Shown: positions 23,619 through 31,761 of the stretch, piece after piece
Position numbering within the stretch: position 1 is the stretch's first letter
Layout: each line of letters starts with the position of its first letter
Assembly: GCA_913060655.1 (NCBI GenBank)
Contig: CAJXTG010000004.1
Location: forward strand, 1 to 64,000
DNA: 64,000 bases
DNA from: an uncultured Nitriliruptoraceae bacterium
Lineage (GTDB): Bacteria; Actinomycetota; Nitriliruptoria; Nitriliruptorales; Nitriliruptoraceae
Direction of reading: 5' to 3'
Program-made: the position numbers and the translations under genes
The notes under the pieces: model-generated
Told to the model about the DNA's origin: nothing
Database searches by the model: none
What the model saw: the letters and a program-made list of their open reading frames with translations, nothing else

Positions 23619-24603
23619 GCGCCGCGACGAGCTCGTCGGGCTCGACGACGTTGTCCCACCGGGCCGTCACCGTGCCGTCGGGGCCGATGAGGAACACCCA
23701 CGGCTCGTTCCCGCCCGTCTCCGTCTGGATCCACGCGGCCGCGGCGGGGCTGAGCCGCTGCGCCTCGAAGTCCTCCCACACCTCGACGTGGACGAAGTCC
23801 GCCCGGTCGGCGTAGTCGGCGGCGACGTCGACGAGGTAGTCGGTCAGCGGGCCGCAGACGAGGCTCTGGCAGTACACCGGCGTCGCGACCGCCAGCACGA
23901 CGGGCCGGCCCGCCGCGACCGCCTCGTCGACCCGGGTCGTGTGCAGCACCGCCGCCCGGTCGGGGTCGTCGGGGTCGGTGAGCCGCGAGTCGAGGGCCGA
24001 CGCCGGTGCACGGCCGGCGTCGACGTCGGCGCGGACGACGTTGGGGGTCGGTGGTGCCGGGTCGCCCACGGCGACGGCCGCCGCCTCCGGCAGCACCTGG
24101 ACGATCGTGCGCCCCACGGTCGGTCCCCGGTCGACGAGGTCGGCGGTGACGGCCACACCCCAGAAGCCGGGGCGGTCCAGGTCGACGTCCAGCCGGTACA
24201 CGCCGGTGAGCACGTCGGTGCCCACCACCGCCGGGCCGACGTCCGGTGCGGGGACGTCCAGACCGGGGATCGGCAGGAACGTCGCGGTGTGCGGGTCCCC
24301 GAGCGCCGCCTCGCCGCCGGGCTCGTCGCCCAGGTGGGCGAGGCGCACGGTGACCTCCCCACCGGCGACGCGCTCGCGCTGGTCGGTGAACACGGCGAGG
24401 AGCAGCCGGCGGTCCGCCCCGACCGCGAGGTCGAAGCTGGCCGGGGCGATCGCGAGCCCCGCCGCCGCGTCCGCCCCGTCACCGGGGCCCGCCGGCGCGG
24501 CCGGCTCGGACGCCGTGCCGCAGGCGCCCGCGAGCAGCGCGACGGTGAGGAGGAGGGCGCCCGCCCCGCTCCGACGGTTCCGACGGTTCCAGCGGTTCCG
24601 CAT
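23587..24603 (-). CDS. Lipoprotein with C-terminal thioredoxin-like domain
   Basis: 338-residue secreted lipoprotein. A basic start (MRNRWNRRNRR), hydrophobic stretch and lipobox LLAGAC place the lipidated cysteine at C28. The middle (~45-190) is a beta-rich domain (VTVRLAHLGD, GVYRLDVDLDRPGFWGVAV), resembling domains of copper/redox envelope proteins. The C-terminal ~130 residues form a thioredoxin-like fold with VVLAVATPVYCQSLVCGP, i.e. Cys-x4-Cys instead of CxxC, and a closing WVFLIGPDGTVTARWDN. Possible roles are thiol-redox chemistry or metal delivery outside the membrane. ATG 24603 follows GGAGGG. Confidence 0.75.
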   Translation of the reverse strand: MRNRWNRRNRRSGAGALLLTVALLAGACGTASEPAAPAGPGDGADAAAGLAIAPASFDLAVGADRRLLLAVFTDQRERVAGGEVTVRLAHLGDEPGGEAALGDPHTATFLPIPGLDVPAPDVGPAVVGTDVLTGVYRLDVDLDRPGFWGVAVTADLVDRGPTVGRTIVQVLPEAAAVAVGDPAPPTPNVVRADVDAGRAPASALDSRLTDPDDPDRAAVLHTTRVDEAVAAGRPVVLAVATPVYCQSLVCGPLTDYLVDVAADYADRADFVHVEVWEDFEAQRLSPAAAAWIQTETGGNEPWVFLIGPDGTVTARWDNVVEPDELVAALSALPVLDPA

Positions 24604-24711
24604 CGTCGTCCCTCCGGTGCCACCGCTCGGGGTCACCCCTCGGGGTCGCGCGCGGCGCGGTGGGGAGCGCGGTGGCGGACGTGCTGCCGGCGCGGGTCGG
24701 CACGGCCCCCG

Positions 24712-24717
24712 AGGGTA
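24712..24717 (-). promoter_or_regulatory. Candidate -10 element TACCCT for the thioredoxin-like lipoprotein
   Basis: Minus-strand hexamer 108 nt before ATG 24603. It overlaps a weaker plus-strand TATGGC (24716-24721) before the substrate-binding lipoprotein. Confidence 0.35.
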
Positions 24718-24732
24718 TGGCAGCCTGTCGGG

Positions 24733-25731
24733 GTGACCGGCTCCTCGCAGGGACGTCCCCGCCGCGCGTCCGCGCCGGTGGTCCTCGCCGCCGCGCTCAC
24801 GGCCGTCGCGCTCACCCTCGCGGCGTGCACGCCGGCGGAGCCGGCGGCGAGCGGCCCCGAACCGCTGCGCATCGCGACGGGGCCGGAGGCGGAGGCGCGG
24901 CTGCTCAGCCGCACGATGCTGCTGCTGCTCGCGGAGCGCAGCATCCCCGCGGAGGTCGTGGCGTTCGCCGACGCGCGCAGCGCACGGCAGGCCGTCGACC
25001 TCGGCGACGCCGAGCTGACCGTCGCCTACTCGGGGGAGGAGTGGCTCACACGGCTCGGCCGCGCCGACCCGCCGGCCGACCCGGAGCGGGCGTTCGAGGC
25101 GCTGGAGCGCAGCGACCGGGCGCGGGGGCTGACCTGGCTCGTGCCGACGGTCGGCCGCGGGGTGGAGGAGCCGCCGGCGAACGCGACGTTCGCGCTGTTC
25201 GTCGCCGGCCCGCCGTCGGTCCACGCCGACCTGCGATCCCTGTCCGACCTGTCGCTGCGGCTCGCGGAGCGGCCCGACCTGTCGCTGTGCATCGACACGG
25301 AGTTCGGGGGGCGGCCCGACGGGCTCGCGGCGCTGCTCAGCACCTACAGCGTCCGCCGGGACCGGCCGTTCCTCGCGTCGGGACCGGCGGAGGCGGTCCG
25401 CCGGGTCCGCGCCGGCGACTGCGTCGCCGGGCTGAGCCACGCCACCGACGGGCGCGCCTGGCGCGCCGGGCTGCGGCCGCTCGTCGACGACCTGCGGTTC
25501 TTCCCCGCGTTCGTCCCCGCCCCCGTCGTCCGGACCGAGGTGCTGGAGGCGGCACCGGCGCTCGGTCCGGCGCTCGCGCCGCTGGTCGAGCGGCTGTCCA
25601 CCGGGATGCTCGGGCGGGCGAACGCCGCGGTCGCCGGCGGCGGGGACGTGGGGGCGGTCGCGGCGGACCTCGCCGCACGCCTGCGTGCGGCCACCGGGGC
25701 AGCGTTGGCGGGTGTCACCCCCGGCGCGTAG
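24733..25731 (+). CDS. Substrate-binding lipoprotein, glycine betaine/choline (OpuAC) type
   Basis: 332-residue periplasmic-type binding protein. Signal sequence VVLAAALTAVALTLAAC gives a lipidated C32. The mature part follows the OpuAC/ProX-like plan: LRIATGPEAEARLLSRTMLLLL at the start of lobe 1, AELTVAYSGEEWLTRLG, a hinge GLTWLVPT, and SLCIDTEFGGRPDG. Compatible-solute binding is suggested by the fold, but the aromatic box residues cannot be assigned by eye. No permease or ATPase gene is adjacent, so it is an orphan binding protein. Start GTG 24733; the stop codon TAG is part of the next promoter. Confidence 0.7.
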   Translation: MTGSSQGRPRRASAPVVLAAALTAVALTLAACTPAEPAASGPEPLRIATGPEAEARLLSRTMLLLLAERSIPAEVVAFADARSARQAVDLGDAELTVAYSGEEWLTRLGRADPPADPERAFEALERSDRARGLTWLVPTVGRGVEEPPANATFALFVAGPPSVHADLRSLSDLSLRLAERPDLSLCIDTEFGGRPDGLAALLSTYSVRRDRPFLASGPAEAVRRVRAGDCVAGLSHATDGRAWRAGLRPLVDDLRFFPAFVPAPVVRTEVLEAAPALGPALAPLVERLSTGMLGRANAAVAGGGDVGAVAADLAARLRAATGAALAGVTPGA

Positions 25732-25734
25732 CAT
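25729..25734 (+). promoter_or_regulatory. Candidate -10 element TAGCAT of the DUF6504-dnaE2-dinB operon
   Basis: TANNNT hexamer formed by the preceding stop codon, directly abutting the LexA box at 25735. LexA bound there would block promoter opening. Confidence 0.55.
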
Positions 25735-25750
25735 CCGAACATCTGTTCGA
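25735..25750 (+). promoter_or_regulatory. LexA (SOS) box
   Basis: CCGAAC-ATCT-GTTCGA: a GAAC-N4-GTTC inverted repeat matching the actinobacterial/Gram-positive SOS consensus TCGAAC-RNNY-GTTCGA at 15 of 16 positions. It lies immediately after the -10 hexamer and 70 nt before the first gene of the translesion polymerase operon, which is the expected regulon member. Confidence 0.85.
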
Positions 25751-25819
25751 TTCGTCGCCCGGTCGGGTCCGGTCCGCCCGTCCCCGGCCCCGCGACGTGC
25801 TGCGCGATCCGGAGGCGGG

Positions 25820-26089
25820 ATGAAGCGGTACCGGGAGGTGCTCGACGAGGTCGAGGTCGACGGGGACGCCCCCGTCGCGTTCCGATGGCGGGGGCTGCGC
25901 CACGAGGTGGTGCAGGTGCTCGGCCACTGGCATGAGGACGCCGGCTGGTGGCGCCGCTCCGGTGGCGCCGTGCTCACGGTGGAGCGCTCCGACCTGTGGC
26001 GCGTCGAGGTGCGCGCCCCGTCGGGCGGTGGCATCCATGAGCTCGTCCGGCGCGGTGACGGCTGGCGGCTCGACCGCGTCTGGGACTGA
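25820..26089 (+). CDS. DUF6504 family protein
   Basis: 89-residue cytosolic protein. Pattern: VAFRWRGLRHEVVQVLGHWHEDAGWW, a variable strand, WRVEVRAPSGGGIHELVRRGDGWRLDRVWD (read in parts). This matches DUF6504 as I recall it, a small family found beside translesion polymerases in actinomycetes. ATG 25820 follows GGAGGCGG. It is the first gene behind the LexA box, and its stop overlaps the dnaE2 start (TGATG), so it is co-induced with the polymerases. The abundance of Trp and Arg suggests a compact beta fold able to contact protein or DNA; its function is unknown. Confidence 0.75.
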   Translation: MKRYREVLDEVEVDGDAPVAFRWRGLRHEVVQVLGHWHEDAGWWRRSGGAVLTVERSDLWRVEVRAPSGGGIHELVRRGDGWRLDRVWD

Positions 26090-29000
26090 TGGGCGCCGGG
26101 GAGGTGCCGCCCCGCTTCGCCCACCTGCGGGTCGGATCGACCTTCTCGTTGCGCGACGCGACGATCCCGCCGGAGCGGCTGCCCGAGCTCGCCGCCGCGG
26201 CGGGGATGGACCACGTCGCGCTGACCGACCGGGACGGGCTCGCCGGGACGGTCCGCTTCGTCCGCGCCGCCGCCCGGGCCGGCGTCGCACCGGTCGTCGG
26301 CGTCGACCTCGCGGTCGACCGCGAGCGGCGCACCCCGTCCGCGGCGGGCGGTGACGGTGCCGAGCCGGCCCGGGCCACCCTCCTCGCCCGCGACGCGCGC
26401 GGCTACGCGGCCCTGTGCCGTGCCGTCACGCGCGCCCACGGCGGACCGCGCGGCGCGGCCGTGCTCGACCCCGACGGGCTCGACGAGCTCGCCGGGGCCG
26501 GAGGGGTCGTCGCGCTGCTCGGGGCCGACTCCGCCGTCGGGCGGCTGCTCGCGCACGGACGGCTCGACGCGGCCGCCGTCGAGCTGGACCACTGGCGGGG
26601 ACGGTTCGGCGGCGACACGGTGCTCGGCGTGCGCAACCATCGGGTCGCACCCGGGGGGCGTCGCGTCCACGGCCGCGCCGACCCGCACGAGCCGGGCGAC
26701 GACGTCCGCATCGCGCGCACCCTCGCGCTCGCACGGCGCAGCGGGACGACGGCCGTCGCGGTCAACGACGTGCGGTACGCGACCGCGGAGGACGTCGTCG
26801 TCGCCGACGTGCTGCGCTGCATGCGCCTCGGCGTGCCCCTCGGTCCCCGGCACGTCGGCCGGACGACCTCGGCCGCATGGTTCACCGACCCCGCGGCGCA
26901 GGCGCGCCGCTTCCGGGAACGTCCGGACCTGCTCACCGCGGCCGCGGACCTGGCGGAACGCTGCGCCCTGCCGTTCACCCTCGGGGAGGTCCACGCCCCG
27001 CGGCTCACCGGCCGCAGCCCGTCGCAGGCGGCCGCGGCGCTCACCGCACGGACCCGGGCCGGACTGGTGCGTCGCCTGGGCGACCCGGCCGACCCCGTCC
27101 TCGCACGGCTCGACCACGAGCTCGCCGCGATCGACACCGAGGGGCTGCACGACCTCTTCCTCGCCGTCGCCGACGTCGTCGCCGACGTGCGGGCGGCGGG
27201 GATCCTCGTCGCCTGCCGCGGCTCGGCCGCCGGCTCGCTCGTCTGCTTCGCGCTGGGCATCAGCGACGTCGACCCGGTCGCGAACGGGCTCGCGTTCGAA
27301 CGCTTCATGAACCCCTACCGCGACGAGCTGCCCGACATCGACCTCGACGTCGAGTCGCACCGGCGCGAGGACGTCTACGACCTGGTGATCGCCCGCTACG
27401 GGGAGCACCGGGTCGCCACCGTCGGCATGTACGAGACGCTGCAGGCCCGCTCGGCGGTCCGCGGTGTCGGCGCCGCGCTCGGCCTCCCGCCCGAGGAGGT
27501 CGATCACGTGGCGCGCCAGCTGCCGCACCTGCGTGCCCGGGACGTCCGTCGGGCGCTCGACCGGCTCCCCGAGCTCGCCGGCAGCCGCCTCGACACGGAC
27601 CGGCTCGGGACGCTGCTCGACCTCGTCGCCCGGGTCGACGGGATGCCGCGGCATCTCGCGATGCACCCGTGCGGGATCCTGCTCGGGGACGACACGCTGC
27701 TGGGCCGCACGCCCGTGCAGCGCAGCGCGCACGGCTACCCCGTCAGCCAGTTCGACAAGGACGACGTGGCCGCGCTCGGGCTGCTCAAGCTCGACGTCCT
27801 CGGCGTCCGCATGCTGTCGGCGATGCGGCACTGCCTCGACCTGGTCAACGGGGTCACCCGTCAGCCCGACGAGCCGCGCACGCCGACGCGCCGCGCCGCC
27901 GACGCGGCGGTGCCCGGCTGGCAGGACGGTCCGTTCACCCTCGACCTGGTCGCGCACGACGACCCGGCGACCTACGACCTGATCCGCTCGACGCACTCCG
28001 TCGGCATGTTCCAGATCGAGTCGCCCGGCCAGCGGGAGCTGCTCGGCCGGCTGCAGCCGGACCGCTTCGGGGACCTGATCGCCGAGATCTCCCTGTTCCG
28101 TCCCGGGCCGATGCGGGCGGACATGATCACGCCCTACGTCGCCCGCCGGCACGGTGAGGACGAGGTCCGGGTCGCCCACCCGTCGCTCGCGCCGGTCCTC
28201 GCCGAGACGTTCGGCGTCATCGTCTACCACGAGCAGGTGATGGGGGTCCTGTCGGCGCTGACCGGCTGCGACGCGTCCGAGGCGGACCTGCTGCGCCGGC
28301 GGCTGGGGGATGCGGACGGGCAGCGGCTCGTCCACCGTCTCGTGCGCGAGCGTGCCGCGGAGCGGGGGCTCGACCGGGACGTCGTCGAGGAGGTGTTCGC
28401 CGACGTCGCGTCGTTCGCCGCGTTCGGGTTCTGCAAGGCGCACGCGGCCGCGTTCGCGGTGCCGACCGAACGCTCCGCGTTCCTCAAGGCCCACCTGCTC
28501 CCCGAGTTCATGGCCGGGCTGATCGCCCACGACCCGGGGATGTACCCGCGGCGCCTGCTCGTGGAGGAGTGCCGGCTGTTCGGCGTGCCCGTCCTCGCGC
28601 CGGACGTCGAGCGCTCCGGACGGGACCCGGACGTGACCGTCGTCACCGCCGACGAGGGGGACGCGCGGCTCGGGCTGGTCGCCGCCCGGGCCGCGCACCT
28701 CCGCGGGGAGGACCCGCACCCGCACCTGCCGGCCGGCTGGTCCTGGCCGGACGGGGCCGACGACCCGCTGCCCCCGACCGGGCGGGACGCGGGACGTCGG
28801 CCGGACGGCACCCGGTGGGCGGTCCGGCTCGGGCTGGGCGTCGTCGCCGAGCTCGGCGCCCAGGACGTCGCCCGGCTGCTCGCCGAGCGCCCCTTCGCCG
28901 ACCTGTTCGCGCTGCGCGACCGCGGGGGCGTCGCCCGCGACGGTGCGCTCGCCCTGGTCGATGCGGGCGCGCTGGACGGGCTCGCCGGCGTCGGCCGACC

Positions 29001-29721
29001 GGACGGTCCGCCCGACCGGCGCACGCTGCGCCTGCTCGTGGAGGAGCACTGGTCGTCGTCGCGGCGTCGTCCCACCGTCGGGACGGCGCAGGTGGCGCTG
29101 CCGCTCCCGCTGGGCTCCTCGGAGGTGGGGCTGCCGCCGCAGCCGTCGGCCGCCCGTGTCCGGGCGGAGCTGCGCGCGACCGGGGTCGACCTGAGCGCGC
29201 ACGTCGTCGGCTTCTACGCCCCGCTGCTCGCTGCGCTCGGCGTGGTGGACGCGTCGCGGCTGCGGGAGGTGCCGAGCGGTCGACGGGTCCGGGTCGCCGG
29301 CATCCGCGTGGCGTTGCAGTCGCCGCCGCAGCGGTCGGGGGAGCGGGTGCTGTTCCTCACGCTCGACGACCGGACCGGGCAGAGCCAGGTCACCTTCTTC
29401 ACCCGTGCGCTCGCGGACTGTGCGTGGGTGGTGCGCACCGCCGAGCTCGTCGTCGCCGAGGGGGTGGTCGCCCGGCGCGGCCGGCGCGGAGCGACCGTCG
29501 TCGGACGCCGCGCCTGGGACCTCACCCGGCTGTGGCGTGCATGGCAGGACGGGGCGCTCCCCGCCGCGCTGGCCGAACGTGGGACACCCGCACCGCACGT
29601 CGTCGCCGACCGGTCCTCCCCGGGCCGGTGGCGCGACGTACGGTCCGACCCGACCAGGAGCCCGAACGGCGGCCCGGTCAGGGGCCCGAGCGGGGGCCCG
29701 AGCGGGGGGAGGGGACGGTGA
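26089..29721 (+). CDS. dnaE2: Error-prone DNA polymerase III alpha (DnaE2/ImuC)
   Basis: 1210-residue C-family polymerase for damage-induced translesion synthesis. Catalytic aspartates D416 and D418 lie in LPDIDLD; CRGSAAGSLVCF and FAAFGFCKAHAAAFA are family landmarks, and a C-terminal OB domain (RRVRVAGIRVALQS) is present. It lacks the clamp-binding tail region of replicative DnaE1, which is encoded separately at 55.8 kb. The N-terminal PHP domain is degenerate: metal-binding His positions are R14, G16, R48 and R229. Length is somewhat above typical DnaE2. Second gene of the LexA-controlled operon; stop and dinB GTG overlap (GTGA). Confidence 0.93.
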   Translation: MGAGEVPPRFAHLRVGSTFSLRDATIPPERLPELAAAAGMDHVALTDRDGLAGTVRFVRAAARAGVAPVVGVDLAVDRERRTPSAAGGDGAEPARATLLARDARGYAALCRAVTRAHGGPRGAAVLDPDGLDELAGAGGVVALLGADSAVGRLLAHGRLDAAAVELDHWRGRFGGDTVLGVRNHRVAPGGRRVHGRADPHEPGDDVRIARTLALARRSGTTAVAVNDVRYATAEDVVVADVLRCMRLGVPLGPRHVGRTTSAAWFTDPAAQARRFRERPDLLTAAADLAERCALPFTLGEVHAPRLTGRSPSQAAAALTARTRAGLVRRLGDPADPVLARLDHELAAIDTEGLHDLFLAVADVVADVRAAGILVACRGSAAGSLVCFALGISDVDPVANGLAFERFMNPYRDELPDIDLDVESHRREDVYDLVIARYGEHRVATVGMYETLQARSAVRGVGAALGLPPEEVDHVARQLPHLRARDVRRALDRLPELAGSRLDTDRLGTLLDLVARVDGMPRHLAMHPCGILLGDDTLLGRTPVQRSAHGYPVSQFDKDDVAALGLLKLDVLGVRMLSAMRHCLDLVNGVTRQPDEPRTPTRRAADAAVPGWQDGPFTLDLVAHDDPATYDLIRSTHSVGMFQIESPGQRELLGRLQPDRFGDLIAEISLFRPGPMRADMITPYVARRHGEDEVRVAHPSLAPVLAETFGVIVYHEQVMGVLSALTGCDASEADLLRRRLGDADGQRLVHRLVRERAAERGLDRDVVEEVFADVASFAAFGFCKAHAAAFAVPTERSAFLKAHLLPEFMAGLIAHDPGMYPRRLLVEECRLFGVPVLAPDVERSGRDPDVTVVTADEGDARLGLVAARAAHLRGEDPHPHLPAGWSWPDGADDPLPPTGRDAGRRPDGTRWAVRLGLGVVAELGAQDVARLLAERPFADLFALRDRGGVARDGALALVDAGALDGLAGVGRPDGPPDRRTLRLLVEEHWSSSRRRPTVGTAQVALPLPLGSSEVGLPPQPSAARVRAELRATGVDLSAHVVGFYAPLLAALGVVDASRLREVPSGRRVRVAGIRVALQSPPQRSGERVLFLTLDDRTGQSQVTFFTRALADCAWVVRTAELVVAEGVVARRGRRGATVVGRRAWDLTRLWRAWQDGALPAALAERGTPAPHVVADRSSPGRWRDVRSDPTRSPNGGPVRGPSGGPSGGRGR

Positions 29722-30959
29722 GCACCGCGGTGGCGCGTCCTCCCGAGCCGATCCTCCACGTCGACATGGACGCGTTCTACGCGTCGGTGGAGCAGCGGGA
29801 CGACCCGGACCTGCGCGGGCGTCCGGTCGCGGTGGGGTCGCCGACCGGCCGTGGCGTCGTCGCGGCCGCGTCCTACGAGGCGCGGGCGTCGGGGGTGCGC
29901 AGCGCGATGCCGATGGTGCGTGCCCGTCGGCTGTGCCCCGACCTCGTCGTCGTCCCGCCACGCTTCGACCGTTACCGCGACGTCTCCCACCGGCTGATGG
30001 CCCTGCTGCGGGACGTCACCCCGCTGGTCGAGCCCCTGTCGTTGGACGAGGCGTTCCTCGACGTGGCCGGTGCGGTCCGGCTGTTCGGGGATCCGCCGAC
30101 GATCGGGCACCACCTGCGCGGGCGCGTCCGCGACGAGCTGTCGCTGCCGTGCTCGGTCGGGGTCGGTCCGACGAAGTCGGTCGCGAAGCTGCTGTCGGGC
30201 CTGGCGAAGCCGGACGGGCTGCTGCACTGGCCGGCGGCCGAGGTCGTCGAACGGCTGCGCCCGCTGCCGGTGCGGCTGCTGTGGGGGGCGGGGCCGCGCA
30301 CGTCGGAGCGTCTGGTCGAGCACGGGCTGGCGACGGTCGGCGACGTCGCGGACACGGACGTGCGGGTCCTGCGCCGGCTGGTGGGCGACGCCCTGGGCGG
30401 GCGGCTGCACGACCTCGCCCACGGGCGTGACGACCGGCGCGTCGAGCCCGTCCAGGACGCCCGTTCCGTCTCGGCGGAGACGACGTTCGACGACGACGTG
30501 GACGATCCGGTCGTCCTCGAGCGCCGGCTGCAGCGGCTCGCCACCGGGGTCACCCGCCGCCTGCGTGCGCAGGGGCTGGCCGCGCGGACGGTCACGGTGA
30601 AGGTCCGCTTCGCCGACCATCGTGACGTCACCCGGTCGCACACGCTGCCCCGACCGACCGACCGGACCCACGACCTCGTCGCGGCGGGGCGTGAGCTGCT
30701 CGCCGCGCTGCGGCTCGGACGGACGCGGGTGCGGCTGATCGGCTTCCGCCTCAGCGGGCTCGGGGCGCCGGAGGGCGCCGCCCAGCTGGCGCTGCTCGAC
30801 GACGGGGGCACGACCGTGCTGCCCGAGGGGCAGGAGCCGGGGGAGCGCTGGTCGGCGCTGGACCGCGCCGCCGACGCGATCGCCGACCGCTACGGGCAGC
30901 CGGCGGTGTCGTTCGCCTCGCTGCTCGACGACGAGGAGCGGGACGGGTCCGGCGGCTGA
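29718..30959 (+). CDS. dinB: Y-family DNA polymerase IV (DinB)
   Basis: 413-residue translesion polymerase. Catalytic residues are intact: D16 (with D18) in HVDMDAFYASVE and D110-E111 in SLDEAFLDV. The steric-gate region FYASVE and the palm/finger motif CSVGVGPTKSVAKLLSG are clear. The little-finger domain ends with QLALLDD, a likely beta-clamp-binding QLxLF-type peptide. This is a true polymerase, unlike ImuB, which lacks catalytic acids. GTG 29718 overlaps the dnaE2 stop, so the two polymerases are translated together. With DUF6504 they make a LexA-controlled cassette. Confidence 0.95.
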   Translation: MSTAVARPPEPILHVDMDAFYASVEQRDDPDLRGRPVAVGSPTGRGVVAAASYEARASGVRSAMPMVRARRLCPDLVVVPPRFDRYRDVSHRLMALLRDVTPLVEPLSLDEAFLDVAGAVRLFGDPPTIGHHLRGRVRDELSLPCSVGVGPTKSVAKLLSGLAKPDGLLHWPAAEVVERLRPLPVRLLWGAGPRTSERLVEHGLATVGDVADTDVRVLRRLVGDALGGRLHDLAHGRDDRRVEPVQDARSVSAETTFDDDVDDPVVLERRLQRLATGVTRRLRAQGLAARTVTVKVRFADHRDVTRSHTLPRPTDRTHDLVAAGRELLAALRLGRTRVRLIGFRLSGLGAPEGAAQLALLDDGGTTVLPEGQEPGERWSALDRAADAIADRYGQPAVSFASLLDDEERDGSGG

Positions 30960-30963
30960 CGGG

Positions 30964-31698
30964 TCAGACGATGGGGAGGAACGGGATGCGGGGCGCGGCG
31001 TCGATGCGCTCCTCGAGGTAGCCGGCGAGCTCGTCGTAGACCTCGTCGCCGACCATCAGGCGCAGCTCCCGCTCCATGGTCCGGAACAGCGGCTGCTCGC
31101 CCACGAACGCGGTGGCGTCGTCGAAGCACCACCAGCGGAAGTCCGCGCCGCCGTCCCCCCAGTCGCCCCGTTCGAAGGCGGCGATCGCGTGCACCTCGAC
31201 GGTGCGGCCGTCGTTGCCGACCTTCTCGTCGATGGTGCGGTGCAGCGGGACCTGCCAGCAGACCGTCGGCTTGTAGGTCATCGGGTCCTCGCCGCGGCGG
31301 ACGGCGAGGTGGTGCAGGGCGCAGCCCTCGCCGGCCGCGAACCCCTCACGGTTGGCGAACAGGCAGCCGCCCTCGACGACGCGCGTGTGGACGTCGCCCT
31401 CGTCGTCCTCCTCGAACAGCCCCTTGCGGAGCGCGCTGCGGTGGAACTGCATCGTGTCCGGGTCGAGGTCCTCGCGGACGATGCGCTCGAGCTCCGCCGC
31501 GTCGTCGTCCTCGTTGAGGTACGCGCCGTGCGCGCAGCAGCCGATCACCGGACGGCCGGTGATGCCCTTGCACCCGCGGCCGTAGACGCACGTGTAGTCG
31601 GACAGCAGGAACGACACGTCGAACGTGTAGCGGCGCAGGTCGTCGTTCGGGTCGGTCAACGTGACCCACTCGCGGTCGATCACCGCAGCTCCGTCCAT
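30964..31698 (-). CDS. Cysteine-rich protein of unknown function
   Basis: 244-residue soluble protein. Cysteines cluster in YTCVYGRGCKGITGRPVIGCCAHG, then in EGGCLFANREG, AGEGCALHH and YKPTVCWQVPLHR, resembling metal-binding patterns of YkgJ/DUF3109-type proteins. Several His residues accompany them. It may bind iron or zinc; no enzyme family is recognised. Start is ambiguous: ATG 31698 lacks an SD, while GTG 31683 has GGAG six bases upstream and would shorten the protein by five residues. Convergent with dinB, 4 bp apart, and divergent from the enoyl-CoA hydratase gene. Confidence 0.65.
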   Translation of the reverse strand: MDGAAVIDREWVTLTDPNDDLRRYTFDVSFLLSDYTCVYGRGCKGITGRPVIGCCAHGAYLNEDDDAAELERIVREDLDPDTMQFHRSALRKGLFEEDDEGDVHTRVVEGGCLFANREGFAAGEGCALHHLAVRRGEDPMTYKPTVCWQVPLHRTIDEKVGNDGRTVEVHAIAAFERGDWGDGGADFRWWCFDDATAFVGEQPLFRTMERELRLMVGDEVYDELAGYLEERIDAAPRIPFLPIV

Positions 31699-31711
31699 CG
31701 GCGGGACGCGG

Positions 31712-31717
31712 AGCGTA
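31712..31717 (-). promoter_or_regulatory. Candidate -10 element TACGCT for the Cys-rich protein
   Basis: Minus-strand hexamer 13 nt before ATG 31698 and 28 nt before GTG 31683; the second spacing leaves room for the GGAG SD. Confidence 0.45.
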
Positions 31718-31734
31718 ACGGCGGGGTCCGGGCG

Positions 31735-31740
31735 TAGGCT
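31735..31740 (+). promoter_or_regulatory. Candidate -10 element TAGGCT
   Basis: Plus-strand hexamer 21 nt before ATG 31762 of the enoyl-CoA hydratase gene. Confidence 0.5.
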
Positions 31741-31761
31741 GCACGCCGCACGGGGGTGGAC

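Noticed and set aside
26089-29721. The 26-kb polymerase as the replicative DnaE1
   Set aside because: DnaE1 with an intact PHP domain is encoded at 55.8 kb beside rlu and his genes; the 26-kb gene has a degenerate PHP and sits behind a LexA box with dinB.
23587-29961. Very long minus-strand open frame (over 2100 codons) covering the dnaE2 operon
   Set aside because: Only its C-terminal 338 codons, from ATG 24603, encode a sensible protein. The rest is antisense to dnaE2 and others, has low-complexity Arg/Gly/Pro composition and no family motif. Extreme GC content removes stop codons in shadow frames.
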